Origin: Candidatus Bathyarchaeota archaeon
GTDB taxonomy: Archaea; Thermoproteota; Bathyarchaeia; Bathyarchaeales; Bathycorpusculaceae
NCBI GenBank assembly: GCA_003141855.1
Contig: PLNS01000012.1
Location: 117,057-181,056 of the forward strand
Reading direction: 5' to 3'
Length of the DNA stretch: 64,000 nt
Below, in pieces: positions 16,350 through 25,400 of the stretch. Positions within the stretch are counted from its first letter, which is position 1. Each line of letters opens with the position of its first letter. A program made the translations under genes and the position numbers. The notes under the pieces were generated by a model, which saw only the letters and a list, made by a program, of their open reading frames with translations, had not been told where the DNA came from and did not search any database.

Positions 16350-17516
16350 CTATATGATTAAAAGTAAAGCTACAAACAAAGCAATGGTTGTGATGCTGTC
16401 GGCTAAGGAGCTGCCGATGGGTAAGACAAAGTTATCGGGGTCAAGCCCTCTTTTGAACGTTAAGATTGCGATTCCATAGGATAGCAATACGATAACAGTG
16501 AAAGCAATGACGTTAGAAACAAAAAGTATCAATAGCAGGCTAGAAATTCCCTGCAAGGAAAACATGCCATTTATAGCTAAAGACAAGAGTCCCAGGACAG
16601 CAAACATCACAAGGGATGCAGTCCAAGCGCTAAAAATGTTTTTGGCATGATTCTTTATCGACGAAAAAGATGGCGCAAGAACGCCTAAAGCAAGCTTTGT
16701 AGTAGCAGCTGAACCCACAACTAATCCGACATCGCCCATCATGTCAATTATGGCTGGATAAACAGTGTAGATTTCTCTGCGACCATCCGCAAGGTTGCTT
16801 ATGCCTTTGAGAACGGTTCCCGTTATGTTAACCATAAAAGCGACTAAAAGCATGGTCGGCAAAGATTCTTTTATTATTTTTAGGAACTCTGTTTCTCGTA
16901 GGTTGCGGGGGAGAATGATTAAGACAAGAAATACGTTGATGAGTCCAAAAATTATTATCGCCCATTTCCCCACTGGGCCCCCGGAAAAGTAAAGGTTTAG
17001 GACTCCTATGTAGAGGAATGTTATTATGATGTCGGCCACGGTCGAGATGGCTGGGTACACTATGGTGTCTGGGTCTAAGCTTTTCTTAAATGAGACAAAC
17101 GCGACTTTTACAGTTATCAAGGTTATAAGCAGACCCAGAGACAGGGTCGCCACCATAACCGTCAAGATGGCTGGAAAATCAGCGATTGTTATGCCCCAAA
17201 ACAATGTTCCAAAAACTATTGCTATCGCGCTAATTGTTGCGCTTGTTGCCAAGGTTAAAACGACCATGGCTCCAATCAACTTGTAAAAGCTCTTTGTATT
17301 CCCAAAGAACCTGGGATAAACGGTTCCAAGATGTAGTGCGGTGCTTAAGCGGCCTGTAAGTAAACCAGTGATAACGCCTTTTACGCTGACTACGGCAGGG
17401 TAAAGCGCAATTGCCCATGGGGAAAGCTGAAAAACGCCAAGTTGTAATGCAATTGTGAAGCCGGCAATTAAGCCGCCGATATCAAAGAGGCATGCTAGAG
17501 CTGTCTCTTTGAACAT
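16350..17516 (-). CDS. MgtE/SLC41-like divalent cation transporter (duplicated membrane domain)
   Basis: 388 aa, about ten membrane helices in two homologous halves. Repeat signatures: ALYPAVVSVKGVITGLLTGRLSTALHLG with KKSLDPDTIVYPAISTVADIIIT in half one, VYPAIIDMMGDVGLVVGSAATTKLALG with KRGLDPDNFVLPIGSSLADSITT in half two. The acidic DPD and pore residues are those of MgtE-type Mg2+ transporters; no cytosolic N or CBS domain, so the next gene (PhoU/RCK_C) may supply regulation. ATG 17516 lacks a ribosome site, whereas GGAGG at 17561-17565 sits 8 nt before an in-frame AUA codon at 17552 (see findings). Confidence 0.88.
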   Translation of the reverse strand: MFKETALACLFDIGGLIAGFTIALQLGVFQLSPWAIALYPAVVSVKGVITGLLTGRLSTALHLGTVYPRFFGNTKSFYKLIGAMVVLTLATSATISAIAIVFGTLFWGITIADFPAILTVMVATLSLGLLITLITVKVAFVSFKKSLDPDTIVYPAISTVADIIITFLYIGVLNLYFSGGPVGKWAIIIFGLINVFLVLIILPRNLRETEFLKIIKESLPTMLLVAFMVNITGTVLKGISNLADGRREIYTVYPAIIDMMGDVGLVVGSAATTKLALGVLAPSFSSIKNHAKNIFSAWTASLVMFAVLGLLSLAINGMFSLQGISSLLLILFVSNVIAFTVIVLLSYGIAILTFKRGLDPDNFVLPIGSSLADSITTIALFVALLLII

Positions 17517-17637
17517 TCCAAAGAAACTTTTAGAGAGGCCAGCATGTGATATCTTGGCTGCCTCCTAACACCCATTTATTTTTAGATAAAAAAAATTGTA
17601 AATCAGAGTTTTTTTGTAAAGGGTTCGGCTGTTCCTT

Positions 17638-17793
17638 ATGTCAAGTGGAGTTGGTGCTGTAACCGCTTTGGTCGAATTCGGGGAGGTGTGGACTCCAATC
17701 ATGCTTTACGCCTTCCAAGATTTGTTTTGGCGGTCCACAGTCACTGAAACGATGTGTTTGCGGGCTGCCAAAGCCGCTTTAACTGCCTGCTGA
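17638..17793 (+). CDS. doubtful small ORF (51 aa)
   Basis: The 300-bp gap 17517-17816 contains the promoter of the MgtE-like gene and one plus-strand frame from ATG 17638, hydrophobic in the middle (WTPIMLYAFQDLFW). A minus-strand frame without a start over the same bases (DCGPPKQILEGVKHDW, ending GYSTNST) looks equally protein-like. I cannot decide between a small gene, a remnant or chance. Confidence 0.2.
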   Translation: MSSGVGAVTALVEFGEVWTPIMLYAFQDLFWRSTVTETMCLRAAKAALTAC

Positions 17794-17816
17794 AGTTTTT
17801 GAAAGCCATCTAGGAC

Positions 17817-19895
17817 TTAATAGGTTTTTGGTTGATACACACACCAAGGGTCCTCAGTCAAATAATCATTTTTTATCTCTGTGGGTTCATGGAGGTCACC
17901 GCAGTAATCGATGAAATCGCTTGAAAGACCATAAGCGCGTGCTCTGCAACCGCCGCATAGTGAGCGGTATTCACATGCGCCACATTTCCCCTTCAAAGAG
18001 TTCGGATCCCGTAGAGCTTTGAATACGGGTGAATCAAACCAGGTTTCTTTGAAGCTTTTCTCTCGAATGTTTCCAAGTTTTATGGGTAAGTAGGGGCATG
18101 GTGTTACATCTCCGTTGGGGTAAATGCGACAGTAATACAAGCCTGCCATGCAGCCTCGAACCCACTGTCTCATGTCTAAACCCATGCCTTTGGCGATTCG
18201 CATGAACTGTGGCGCGCAGGAAGGTCTCACGTTCAACTTGTGTTTTGCGACTTTTGCGAACGTGTTGGTAATCATGTCCTCGTATTTTTGGGGTGAGATG
18301 TCTGTTAGTTTGGCGCCGCGGCCTGTTGGTACAAGGAAGAACAGGTGGAAGTTTTCAACGCCTATTCCCTCTGCCAAACTCATGATGTCGTCTATTTGGT
18401 TGTAGTTCTGCTGAGTTAGCGTGGTATTTACTTGGACGAGCACATTATTTTTCCTTAGCGCCTTGCATGCGTTGACTGCTTTTTCCCATGCGCCGTCTAC
18501 TCCTCTGAACTCATCGTGCTGCGCTGGAATGTTTGAGTCTAGGCTGATTGAAACCGTTGCTATACCCGCTGCCTTAAGCTTGGTCGCAATAGTGTCGTCG
18601 ATGAGGCTTCCGTTGCTTCCGAGTCCCATCTTCAAACCCTTAGATGCGCCGTACTCAATGAGTTCATAGATGTCTGGGCGCAAAAGGGGTTCACCGCCGC
18701 TGAGTATGAGTAGTGGCTTGCTAACTTGGCATATTTGGTCCATGAGATTTTTGCCTTCTTGAGTGGTTAATTCATTGGTGAGCTTTTTTTCTGTGGCGTT
18801 GATGTAGCAGTGACTGCACTTCATGTTGCATTCGCGGGTAACGTTCCAAGACATTACCAGCGGAATAAACCGTTCCGATGTCTTGGCTTCTGGTGAATAA
18901 GCCAGTTTGAGGTAGAATTCGCAGTTGCCATGGGAAGCTATCAGTTTAGGCTGCCACAACGTAAACGGGAAGGGCAGAACCGTGTCGAGCATAGCTTTGG
19001 CGTGGGCAAAACAGAAATGCGTACAAAACAGCGCCGAAACCTTATCGTCTACACCGTACTTCTCCGAAGCGTAACTGTAGCTTCCAAAAATGGGGCAGTT
19101 CAAGAATTCCATGTGTCCGTCGAGGGTTTCTGTGCTCATGGTCATGTTGATGAAGTGGTCGCTTAACATGACTGACTGGAGTTTTTCTCGGCGCATGCCA
19201 ACTTTAAGCGTTACATCAAGAGCGATGCTGACGGTTTCCTGGCCAAATTTTTCCTGCACACGCGCCATAGCATTTCCAAGTGCTGACAGACCGATGGTTT
19301 TGGCTAGTTCGGCTGTAACCAGTAGACCTTTGATTGTTTCGTACTCTTGAATTAAACGCATCTTTATTACTTGTTGTGCCCAATCGTGAAACAGTTTTTC
19401 TAATGCTTCGCCCGCTTCGGGGTTCTTGTTGCTTAGCATGCTTTCGACTTTTTTGTTCTCTTGCTTTAGCTTGGTGAAAAGGTTGATTTTTTGTTCTGTT
19501 CCCAACCTTGCACTTGTGGTTATCTCCTGCAAATCCGCGGGGAGGGGAGCTACTTCTTTAGTGAGCTCTTTAGCGTCAGCCTCAAAATCGCCATAAATCT
19601 TGTTTAACTGCGCAGACACATTAGGCAACTCTACATTCAACTCGCCAAGCAGAACTTGGGTTTCCGACTCCATCTTCGTAACCATGGCCATATGGTACAG
19701 AAGTGAACCAGCCATGCCCGGGTCGGCTTGCTTGCCCATTACTCCATTGAAAATTTGGTTAAACAACCGCTTTGCCAAATCAAAATCCTGATTTTCTATG
19801 GCGGCTTGGGCTTCGCTGAGTTTCTGTCGGCGACTAAGTAAGAGTTGAGCCCATTTATGGCATTGCCTAACGTCAAAGTTTGTTAACGCGTCCAC
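17817..19895 (-). CDS. radical SAM/SPASM protein with large N-terminal domain
   Basis: 692 aa. C-terminal half (about 350-692) is a radical SAM domain with CNMKCSHC cluster motif, LSGGEPLLRPD, GLGSNGSLID and VSISLDS, followed by a SPASM domain with extra cysteines (GCMAGLYYCRIYPNGDVTPC...CGACEYRSLCGGCRA). This half resembles NirJ/AhbD-type and peptide-maturase enzymes. The first 340 residues are unusual: a helical region (1-190) and a domain around FCTHFCFAHAKAMLDTVLPF and LIASHGNCEFYLKL that reminds me weakly of L-2-amino-thiazoline-4-carboxylate hydrolase-like proteins. Reaction unknown. Stands alone. Confidence 0.8.
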   Translation of the reverse strand: MDALTNFDVRQCHKWAQLLLSRRQKLSEAQAAIENQDFDLAKRLFNQIFNGVMGKQADPGMAGSLLYHMAMVTKMESETQVLLGELNVELPNVSAQLNKIYGDFEADAKELTKEVAPLPADLQEITTSARLGTEQKINLFTKLKQENKKVESMLSNKNPEAGEALEKLFHDWAQQVIKMRLIQEYETIKGLLVTAELAKTIGLSALGNAMARVQEKFGQETVSIALDVTLKVGMRREKLQSVMLSDHFINMTMSTETLDGHMEFLNCPIFGSYSYASEKYGVDDKVSALFCTHFCFAHAKAMLDTVLPFPFTLWQPKLIASHGNCEFYLKLAYSPEAKTSERFIPLVMSWNVTRECNMKCSHCYINATEKKLTNELTTQEGKNLMDQICQVSKPLLILSGGEPLLRPDIYELIEYGASKGLKMGLGSNGSLIDDTIATKLKAAGIATVSISLDSNIPAQHDEFRGVDGAWEKAVNACKALRKNNVLVQVNTTLTQQNYNQIDDIMSLAEGIGVENFHLFFLVPTGRGAKLTDISPQKYEDMITNTFAKVAKHKLNVRPSCAPQFMRIAKGMGLDMRQWVRGCMAGLYYCRIYPNGDVTPCPYLPIKLGNIREKSFKETWFDSPVFKALRDPNSLKGKCGACEYRSLCGGCRARAYGLSSDFIDYCGDLHEPTEIKNDYLTEDPWCVYQPKTY

Positions 19896-20034
19896 ACCCT
19901 TGAGGCATAGATTCCCAGTTGATAGTAAAAAAGGTTAACGGTGCCTGAGTTGCTTTAGCAATAATGCATCTATATGTAGTTGGGGTTTCGATAAACTAAT
20001 TAACCTCAAAACGGAACATAGCCAGTTATAATGG

Positions 20035-20331
20035 GTGATTGATTTGATTCCTGATTGGATTTACGCATTAGTCGGTTTTCTGATTATGTTAGGTATGCTT
20101 GGAGGAATTGGAATTAACAAGCCAAGAGGCATGAGTGTTAAAATGTGGTGCGTGGGTTACTTAGCGGTCGCGTTGGGTTTTGATGCGCTGGTTGTTGTTG
20201 GTTTACTGGGTCAGTATTCGTGGCTTACGAATCTGCTTGTGGGGCTTTCCGCGGGCGCCGCCACAGGCTTAGCTATCCACGTAATGCATCACATTAACGA
20301 AGAAGACGCGAACCCAACTTTTATGAGCTAA
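20035..20331 (+). CDS. small membrane protein, three helices
   Basis: 98 aa with helices about 8-24, 37-60 and 62-83, Gly-rich (GFLIMLGMLGGIGI, GAATGLAIHVMHH). GTG start at 20035; TTG 20044 is possible. No family recognised; probably a single-gene unit. Confidence 0.6.
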   Translation: MIDLIPDWIYALVGFLIMLGMLGGIGINKPRGMSVKMWCVGYLAVALGFDALVVVGLLGQYSWLTNLLVGLSAGAATGLAIHVMHHINEEDANPTFMS

Positions 20332-20385
20332 AAAAACCCTGATGCCTTTAGGGTACTTTAAATCATTAGTGCTCAAGCGTTTCTT

Positions 20386-20700
20386 CTAAAGGGCGGCGAT
20401 TATAACTGCGATTATGCCGCTTAAGAAAACTCCATCAAACGTGCCTGCGCCGCCTATGCTTGCGACGGGTGCACCGAGTTTGGTTATTCTGTGGAGGTTA
20501 AGAAGGTCCGCTCCTATCAGTGTTCCAAGCACGCCTGAAACGTAAGCTATTGCCAAAGGTGCGCCTGGAGCAAGAACGATAGCTGTTATGGCTGCGACTA
20601 TCGGCGGGATGAATGCTGGCCCCGCCACGGCGGCTAATATAAGAAAAAGTATGACAAAGAAAGAATAATTATGCGGATAATACACCGATTTTCCACCCAT
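20386..20700 (-). CDS. DUF1614-like membrane protein, apparently N-terminally short
   Basis: 104 aa, three helices. The segment GVLGTLIGADLLNLHRITKLGAPVASIGGAGTFDGVFLSGIIAV (residues 56-99) is the signature of DUF1614, a prokaryotic membrane family. Members I know of are about twice as long, with this motif at the C-terminus; here only that half is present. Begins 2 nt after the stop of a 50-aa helical protein. Function unknown. Confidence 0.75.
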   Translation of the reverse strand: MGGKSVYYPHNYSFFVILFLILAAVAGPAFIPPIVAAITAIVLAPGAPLAIAYVSGVLGTLIGADLLNLHRITKLGAPVASIGGAGTFDGVFLSGIIAVIIAAL

Positions 20701-20702
20701 CG

Positions 20703-20855
20703 TTACACCTCAACTTCTAAACAGCGCTTGAAGATAGCGCCGTTATTTTTTGCAATTTCTGTTTCGGTTTTGCGTCCATCGGCTAATAATTCTTTTAGGA
20801 TTTTTGCTTGGACTGCGGTAACTTGCTCGGTTAAGACTGATACCCTCTGAGTCAT
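20703..20855 (-). CDS. small helical protein (50 aa) upstream of the DUF1614 gene
   Basis: Too short for usual ORF calling. ATG 20855 to TAA 20703, starting MTQRVSVLTEQVTAVQAKIL and continuing KELLADGRKTETEIAKNNGA; the middle looks like the first helices of a winged helix. It ends 2 nt before the DUF1614 start, which supports a two-gene operon. TAAATACACG about 20885 could be a TATA box for a nearly leaderless message. Confidence 0.5.
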   Translation of the reverse strand: MTQRVSVLTEQVTAVQAKILKELLADGRKTETEIAKNNGAIFKRCLEVEV

Positions 20856-21003
20856 GATATTTTTTCATTATAATTAATTAATCGTGTATTTAGCATTTAC
20901 TTATTGAACTGTCTTATTCCCAAAGACAATAAATGTAGATATTATAGCCTTTTTCTACCAAAAAAAGCAAAATTATCTAATAATAGGTAAAGTTTTGGAA
21001 AAA

Positions 21004-21011
21004 TTTATATG
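21004..21011 (+). promoter_or_regulatory. TATA box for the secreted propeller protein
   Basis: AAATTTATATGC context, consensus-like; predicts a leader of about 35 nt before ATG 21072. Confidence 0.55.
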
Positions 21012-21071
21012 CTCAAACGCCAAATTAGGCTACAAGATAACCAAATTCAATAAATTGGCTATTCTTTAAAA

Positions 21072-23651
21072 ATGAAAGGAAATAAAAAGAAAATGAAAAC
21101 AAATAAAATATTCGCAATGTTGATAATATTGGCTTTTGCAGTTTCAATCATACCTATGACACAAGTTAAAGCACAGACAGCACCTACAGTGAAAACTTAC
21201 CCCGTCGGCGATGTTGTACCCAATCCAACAGGTGTTGGGCAGCAAGTTTTGGTAAAATTCGGAATTTTACAGCAGGCAGGCTCCGTAAACTTTGGATGGA
21301 CACGTTTGACAGTAACTGTCGTTAAACCTGATGGCACAACAGAAACACTCGGGCCATTCAATACAGACTCAACAGGCTCATCCGGTACGCTTTATACACC
21401 TACACAAGTTGGCAACTACACGTTTACGACACACTTCCCTCAACAAACAAACCCTGTAGATTACTTCAACATGGAAGGAGGTAACATGATCTTGGCAGGT
21501 ACTGTACTCCTAGCGAGCACTAGCGACCCATACGTACTTACTGTAACAAACGAACCCCGCCCAATCAGATCTGGCGTTGCACTTCCAACTGAATACTGGA
21601 GTCGTCCGATTGATGCACAGCTCAGGGAATGGTACTCAATCTCAGGAAACTGGGTTGGTGTACCTGACCAGAATAATAATTATTGGGTAAGCAATGCACT
21701 CTATAACGACTATGCCCCAGAATCAGCCCACGTACTATGGGCAAACCAATTGACTACTGGAGGACTATCCGGAGGCCTATGGGGCGACGGTCAAGTACCA
21801 GCAGCCTCTGAATCAGGCGACGCATACGAAGGCAAATTCCCTGGCTCAATAATATTGAACGGAGTCCTCTATTACATGAGAACAGATCCAGGTACCCAGA
21901 GCACCCTCTTTGCAGTAGATTTACACACTGGAAAAACACTGTGGACTAGTAACGACATTTCGCTATCGTTTGGTCAAATCTTTTACTTCAACAGTTACAA
22001 CGTTGACGGTATATACACTTATCTCTGGCAAGAAACAAGTACTATGAATCCAGATTTCAGCTCTAACACAACTTACACAGCATTCGACCCCTTCGATGGC
22101 AATCAGCAGATGCAGATCAAAAACGTACCTTCAGGCGTTAGAGCATATGGTCCAAGCGGCGAAATCCTCATCTACCAAATAGACTACGCTAATAAATGGA
22201 TGGCTCTTTGGAACTCAACTGATTGCGGACTTCAGAATGCAGTTATTGGCACTCCTGACTATGGCAGTTGGGGTAACACAGCTCACGGAACAGCATTGGG
22301 ACCAGGATTAGATGGCGCAAACCCGAGATGCTACTCATGGAACGTATCAATCCCCGCAGGATTAATAGCTGGCACTTCATTCTTCGCACCAATATTGAAG
22401 GTTTACCCAGACAGAGTAATGTCCATGGACTTCAATGCAACACAAGTCAGAGTATGGGCATTAAGTACAGCACTAGGCTCGAGAGGAACATTACTATTCG
22501 ACAAAACATGGCAAGCACCAGCTGAATGGCTAGCAGGCACTAATACTTTGAACTATGTTGGCGCAACCAGCGAAGTTAAAAACGGTGTTATCGCACTATG
22601 GGACAAAGAACTAAGGACACACTACGCGTTTAGTACAGAAACCGGAAACTATCTATGGGCAACTGCTCCTGAAGCTTGGCAAGACGCTTACGGATGGGGC
22701 AATGCAGAGCACACTTGGTACTTTGCCTACGGTAAACTCTATTCAGTTGGCATTGGCGGTATAGTCTATGCTTATGATCTAGCGACAGGAAAAACAACGT
22801 GGACCTATACAATGTCGGATCCATACAACGAACCGGTAACTGGCAACAACTGGTGGGGCTGGATAGATCTGATTGTGGATGGCAAAATATATGTCGGCTC
22901 ACTTGAGCACTCAGCTGAGAATCCAGTACCGCGAGGTGCACCATACATCTGCATCAACGCAACCGATGGCAGTGAAATCTGGCGCGTCAACGGTATGTTC
23001 CGTGAAACCCGATGGGGTGGCAACGGAATCATCGGCGACAGCATCATAACTACCATGGACACCTATGACCAACGCATATACGCAATAGGCAAAGGGCCTA
23101 CCGCTATCACAGTTGATGCACCTAACATTGGGGTTCCATCAGGCAATAGCTTAGTGATACGAGGCACAGTCACCGACACTTCCCCAGGAACAAACGACAA
23201 CTCTATGAAAACTCGGTTCCCCAACGGCGTACCAGCGGTATCTGACGAAAGCCAAAGCGAATGGATGCTATACATATACAAGCAATTCGAACGCCCATCC
23301 AACGCAACCGGTGTACCAGTCATAATCGATGTGATCGATGCTAACGGCAACTCCAGAAACATCGGCGCAACAATAAGCGACTCCAACGGAGCCTACAGCT
23401 TTAGTTGGATGCCTGACATTCCAGGAAAATACTCAGTCTTCGTTACCTTCACCGGCTCTAAAGCTTACTATGGATCCTCCGCTGAAAGCGCCTTCGTCGT
23501 CGACTCAGCACCAGACGCAACCGTAGCACCTACAGAACATCCAGCATCAATGGCTGATCAGTACTTCCTGCCACTATCGATCGGTATGATATTGGCGATA
23601 CTCGTAATCGGCGCAATCCTTGCACTGCTGCTACTCAGGAAACGACCATAA
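21072..23651 (+). CDS. large secreted, membrane-anchored beta-propeller (PQQ-like) surface protein
   Basis: 859 aa. Signal peptide residues 8-35 (IFAMLIILAFAVSIIPMTQVKAQ), beta-sandwich region about 40-160, PQQ-like propeller repeats about 215-690 (SIILNGVLYYMRTDPG, LFAVDLHTGKTLWTS, VYAYDLATGKTTWTY, ICINATDGSEIWRV), Ig-like domain about 705-815, and a C-terminal membrane anchor with LLLLRKRP end. Many N-glycosylation sequons. Size, anchor and strong promoter suggest a cell-surface, possibly S-layer-associated protein (inference). ATG 21093 is an alternative start. Confidence 0.8.
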   Translation: MKGNKKKMKTNKIFAMLIILAFAVSIIPMTQVKAQTAPTVKTYPVGDVVPNPTGVGQQVLVKFGILQQAGSVNFGWTRLTVTVVKPDGTTETLGPFNTDSTGSSGTLYTPTQVGNYTFTTHFPQQTNPVDYFNMEGGNMILAGTVLLASTSDPYVLTVTNEPRPIRSGVALPTEYWSRPIDAQLREWYSISGNWVGVPDQNNNYWVSNALYNDYAPESAHVLWANQLTTGGLSGGLWGDGQVPAASESGDAYEGKFPGSIILNGVLYYMRTDPGTQSTLFAVDLHTGKTLWTSNDISLSFGQIFYFNSYNVDGIYTYLWQETSTMNPDFSSNTTYTAFDPFDGNQQMQIKNVPSGVRAYGPSGEILIYQIDYANKWMALWNSTDCGLQNAVIGTPDYGSWGNTAHGTALGPGLDGANPRCYSWNVSIPAGLIAGTSFFAPILKVYPDRVMSMDFNATQVRVWALSTALGSRGTLLFDKTWQAPAEWLAGTNTLNYVGATSEVKNGVIALWDKELRTHYAFSTETGNYLWATAPEAWQDAYGWGNAEHTWYFAYGKLYSVGIGGIVYAYDLATGKTTWTYTMSDPYNEPVTGNNWWGWIDLIVDGKIYVGSLEHSAENPVPRGAPYICINATDGSEIWRVNGMFRETRWGGNGIIGDSIITTMDTYDQRIYAIGKGPTAITVDAPNIGVPSGNSLVIRGTVTDTSPGTNDNSMKTRFPNGVPAVSDESQSEWMLYIYKQFERPSNATGVPVIIDVIDANGNSRNIGATISDSNGAYSFSWMPDIPGKYSVFVTFTGSKAYYGSSAESAFVVDSAPDATVAPTEHPASMADQYFLPLSIGMILAILVIGAILALLLLRKRP

Positions 23652-23871
23652 AAACAAACAGAAAAAATAATTCCTCCCCTTTTTTAGTCTTTAAATCGAT
23701 GAGAAAAATATGGGGCTGAGTAGGCTCTCGCAAATATTCACTACATAATAGCATAGTTTAAGAAGCGTTTTTGCATTTTCGCTCTTCTTCCTTAAGTTTA
23801 GTCCAGAGCCTCAGCAAACCCTACTATTCTAAACTTCTTAACCAGTTATTTCATCGCAAATTAATTTGATT
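23652..23871. terminator. spacer with T-run terminator
   Basis: A CCTCCCC followed by six T at 23680-23685 lies about 30 nt after the surface-protein stop, as expected for archaeal termination. The rest of the 220-bp spacer before the tRNA shows nothing identifiable. Confidence 0.4.
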
Positions 23872-23995
23872 TGGCGCCGGGGAAGGGATTCGAACCCCTG
23901 CGAGCACGAAGCCCACTAGCTAACTTGCCTTTTAGGCTTTAGCCCTCTTTTGTTAGATCTCGAGGCTAGCGCGATAACCACTCCGCCACCCCGGC
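23872..23995 (-). tRNA. tRNA-Ser(CGA) with intron
   Basis: Type II tRNA on the minus strand. Acceptor GCCGGGG (5' end 23995) pairs with CCCCGGC; discriminator G (serine-like) and encoded CCA (23872-23874). Anticodon stem CTAGC/GCTAG is perfect and the mature loop is CT-CGA-GA, anticodon CGA at 23960-23962. A 37-nt intron (23922-23958) interrupts at the canonical 37/38 position. Long variable arm TGGGCTTCGTGCTCGC. T loop TTCGAAT. Confidence 0.93.
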
Positions 23996-24089
23996 TCCAG
24001 CCTAAACATTTGCAGTTGTGGCTAAAAGAGTTTTCAGTGTCATATGCAGTTATTGGCTAAGTTTTCACGCGCGTGGGTTTGCATTTTTC

Positions 24090-24114
24090 TGCTTTAAATA
24101 AGGGGGTATAGCCA
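24090..24114 (+). repeat. TTTAAATAAGGGGG element, first copy
   Basis: 17 identical bases plus TATAG shared with 60181-60207; TTTAAATAAGGG also at 2077-2088. Located about 230 nt before the L3 operon TATA box, downstream of which no gene starts at once. Confidence 0.45.
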
Positions 24115-24325
24115 AGTGAGACACTATTGTCCCACGTAGCCTAATTTAGACTGAAAAAGGCGAAAAAAGCCCTAAATTCCATTTCCAATAGGTCAGCGAA
24201 TTTTGTTTTCATATGTTGCAAACGATAGCTAACCCAAAAAGCGCTCTTAGCAACAGGAAGCAACTAGAAATCGTCAATTCGTTTTTTCAACAGATTGCAC
24301 ATGCTTTTGCGTTTTTGATGGCAAC

Positions 24326-24334
24326 GTTTATAAC
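24326..24334 (+). promoter_or_regulatory. TATA box of the L3 operon
   Basis: GTTTATAAC; predicted transcript start about 24358, giving a 16-nt leader before ATG 24374 and excluding the longer frame from 24347. Confidence 0.6.
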
Positions 24335-24373
24335 TTAATCTACTATTTGCTAAAGGCGCGAAGCGGAAGTACT

Positions 24374-25387
24374 ATGGGACATCGTAAAACTCATGCTCCA
24401 AAACATGGTTCATTAGCCTATTTACCTAGGCATCGTTCTAAAAAACCAACTGCGCGAATTCGATACTGGCCAGAAATAAAGTCAGAATCTCCTAAACTTT
24501 TAGGTTTCTCAGCCTACAAAGCAGGCATGACTTATGTATTCACAATCGAGGACCGTAAACGTTCTCCTCACTTTGGAAAAGAAGTCGCGCGAGCAGTAAC
24601 CATCCTAGAAACGCCACCTATCCTTGTATGTGGCATTCGAACTTACACTAAAACACCATACGGGCTCCAAAACATAACGGAAGCCTGGATGAAAGACCCA
24701 CCAGCCATACTAGACCGACTGCTGGTTTTGCCAGATACCTTTAACACTGAAGCCATGCTTGAAAAATTGCAGCAAAATCTCGAACAAACAAATGTAGTTC
24801 GAGTTATCACCGCCACACAGCCATCACAAACTAGTCTTTCAAAGAAGAAGCCTGAAGCATGCGAAATCCAACTCGGCGGCGGAACAATCCCCCAGCAATT
24901 CGAGTATGCTAAGCAACTTTTAGGCAAAACAGTTACTCCTGAAGAGGTCTTCAAAGACGGACAATACATTGACATTGGCGGAATCACCGTGGGTAAAGGT
25001 TTCCAAGGTCCAGTTAAACGTTGGGGAGTAACTTGCCTTCAGCATAAAGGCAGAAAAACAAAACGAGGCATCGCAACTTTAGGTCCATGGAATCCGCACC
25101 ACTTGATGTACTCAATTCCAAGAGCTGGACAGATGGGTTATCATCAACGCATCGAATTCAACAAGCGCATACTAAAAATCGGTAAAAACGGCAAAGAAGT
25201 CACCGTTAAAGGCGGATACATCCGTTACGGCGAAGTAAACGGACCATACGTCCTACTCGCAGGCAGCATACCTGGAACAGAAAAACGCCAAATCCGCCTA
25301 AGAGTTCCTGCACGTCCACCACGCGAAATACCGGAAGCAGCACCACAAGTCACATATATATCGCTGGAATCCCCACAAGGAAAATAA
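24374..25387 (+). CDS. rpl3: 50S ribosomal protein L3 (uL3)
   Basis: 337 aa, archaeal/eukaryal type. Starts MGHRKTHAPKHGSLAYLPR, contains KAGMTYVF, the W-finger region GKGFQGPVKRWGVT and GQMGYHQRIEFNK. Start ATG 24374 follows GCGGAAGT and fits the TATA box. First gene of the L3-L4-L23-L2-S19 operon. Confidence 0.97.
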   Translation: MGHRKTHAPKHGSLAYLPRHRSKKPTARIRYWPEIKSESPKLLGFSAYKAGMTYVFTIEDRKRSPHFGKEVARAVTILETPPILVCGIRTYTKTPYGLQNITEAWMKDPPAILDRLLVLPDTFNTEAMLEKLQQNLEQTNVVRVITATQPSQTSLSKKKPEACEIQLGGGTIPQQFEYAKQLLGKTVTPEEVFKDGQYIDIGGITVGKGFQGPVKRWGVTCLQHKGRKTKRGIATLGPWNPHHLMYSIPRAGQMGYHQRIEFNKRILKIGKNGKEVTVKGGYIRYGEVNGPYVLLAGSIPGTEKRQIRLRVPARPPREIPEAAPQVTYISLESPQGK

Positions 25388-25400
25388 GGTGAAATGAGTC

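Larger units (their letters stand above)
24001..24373. other. leader region before the ribosomal cluster
   Basis: 373 bp without a gene. It has a TTTAAATAAGGGGG element at 24093-24106 (also at 60184-60197), a short hairpin-like AGGCGAAAAAAGCCCT near 24158, and the TATA box of the ribosomal operon at 24326-24334. Otherwise nothing identified. Confidence 0.5.
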
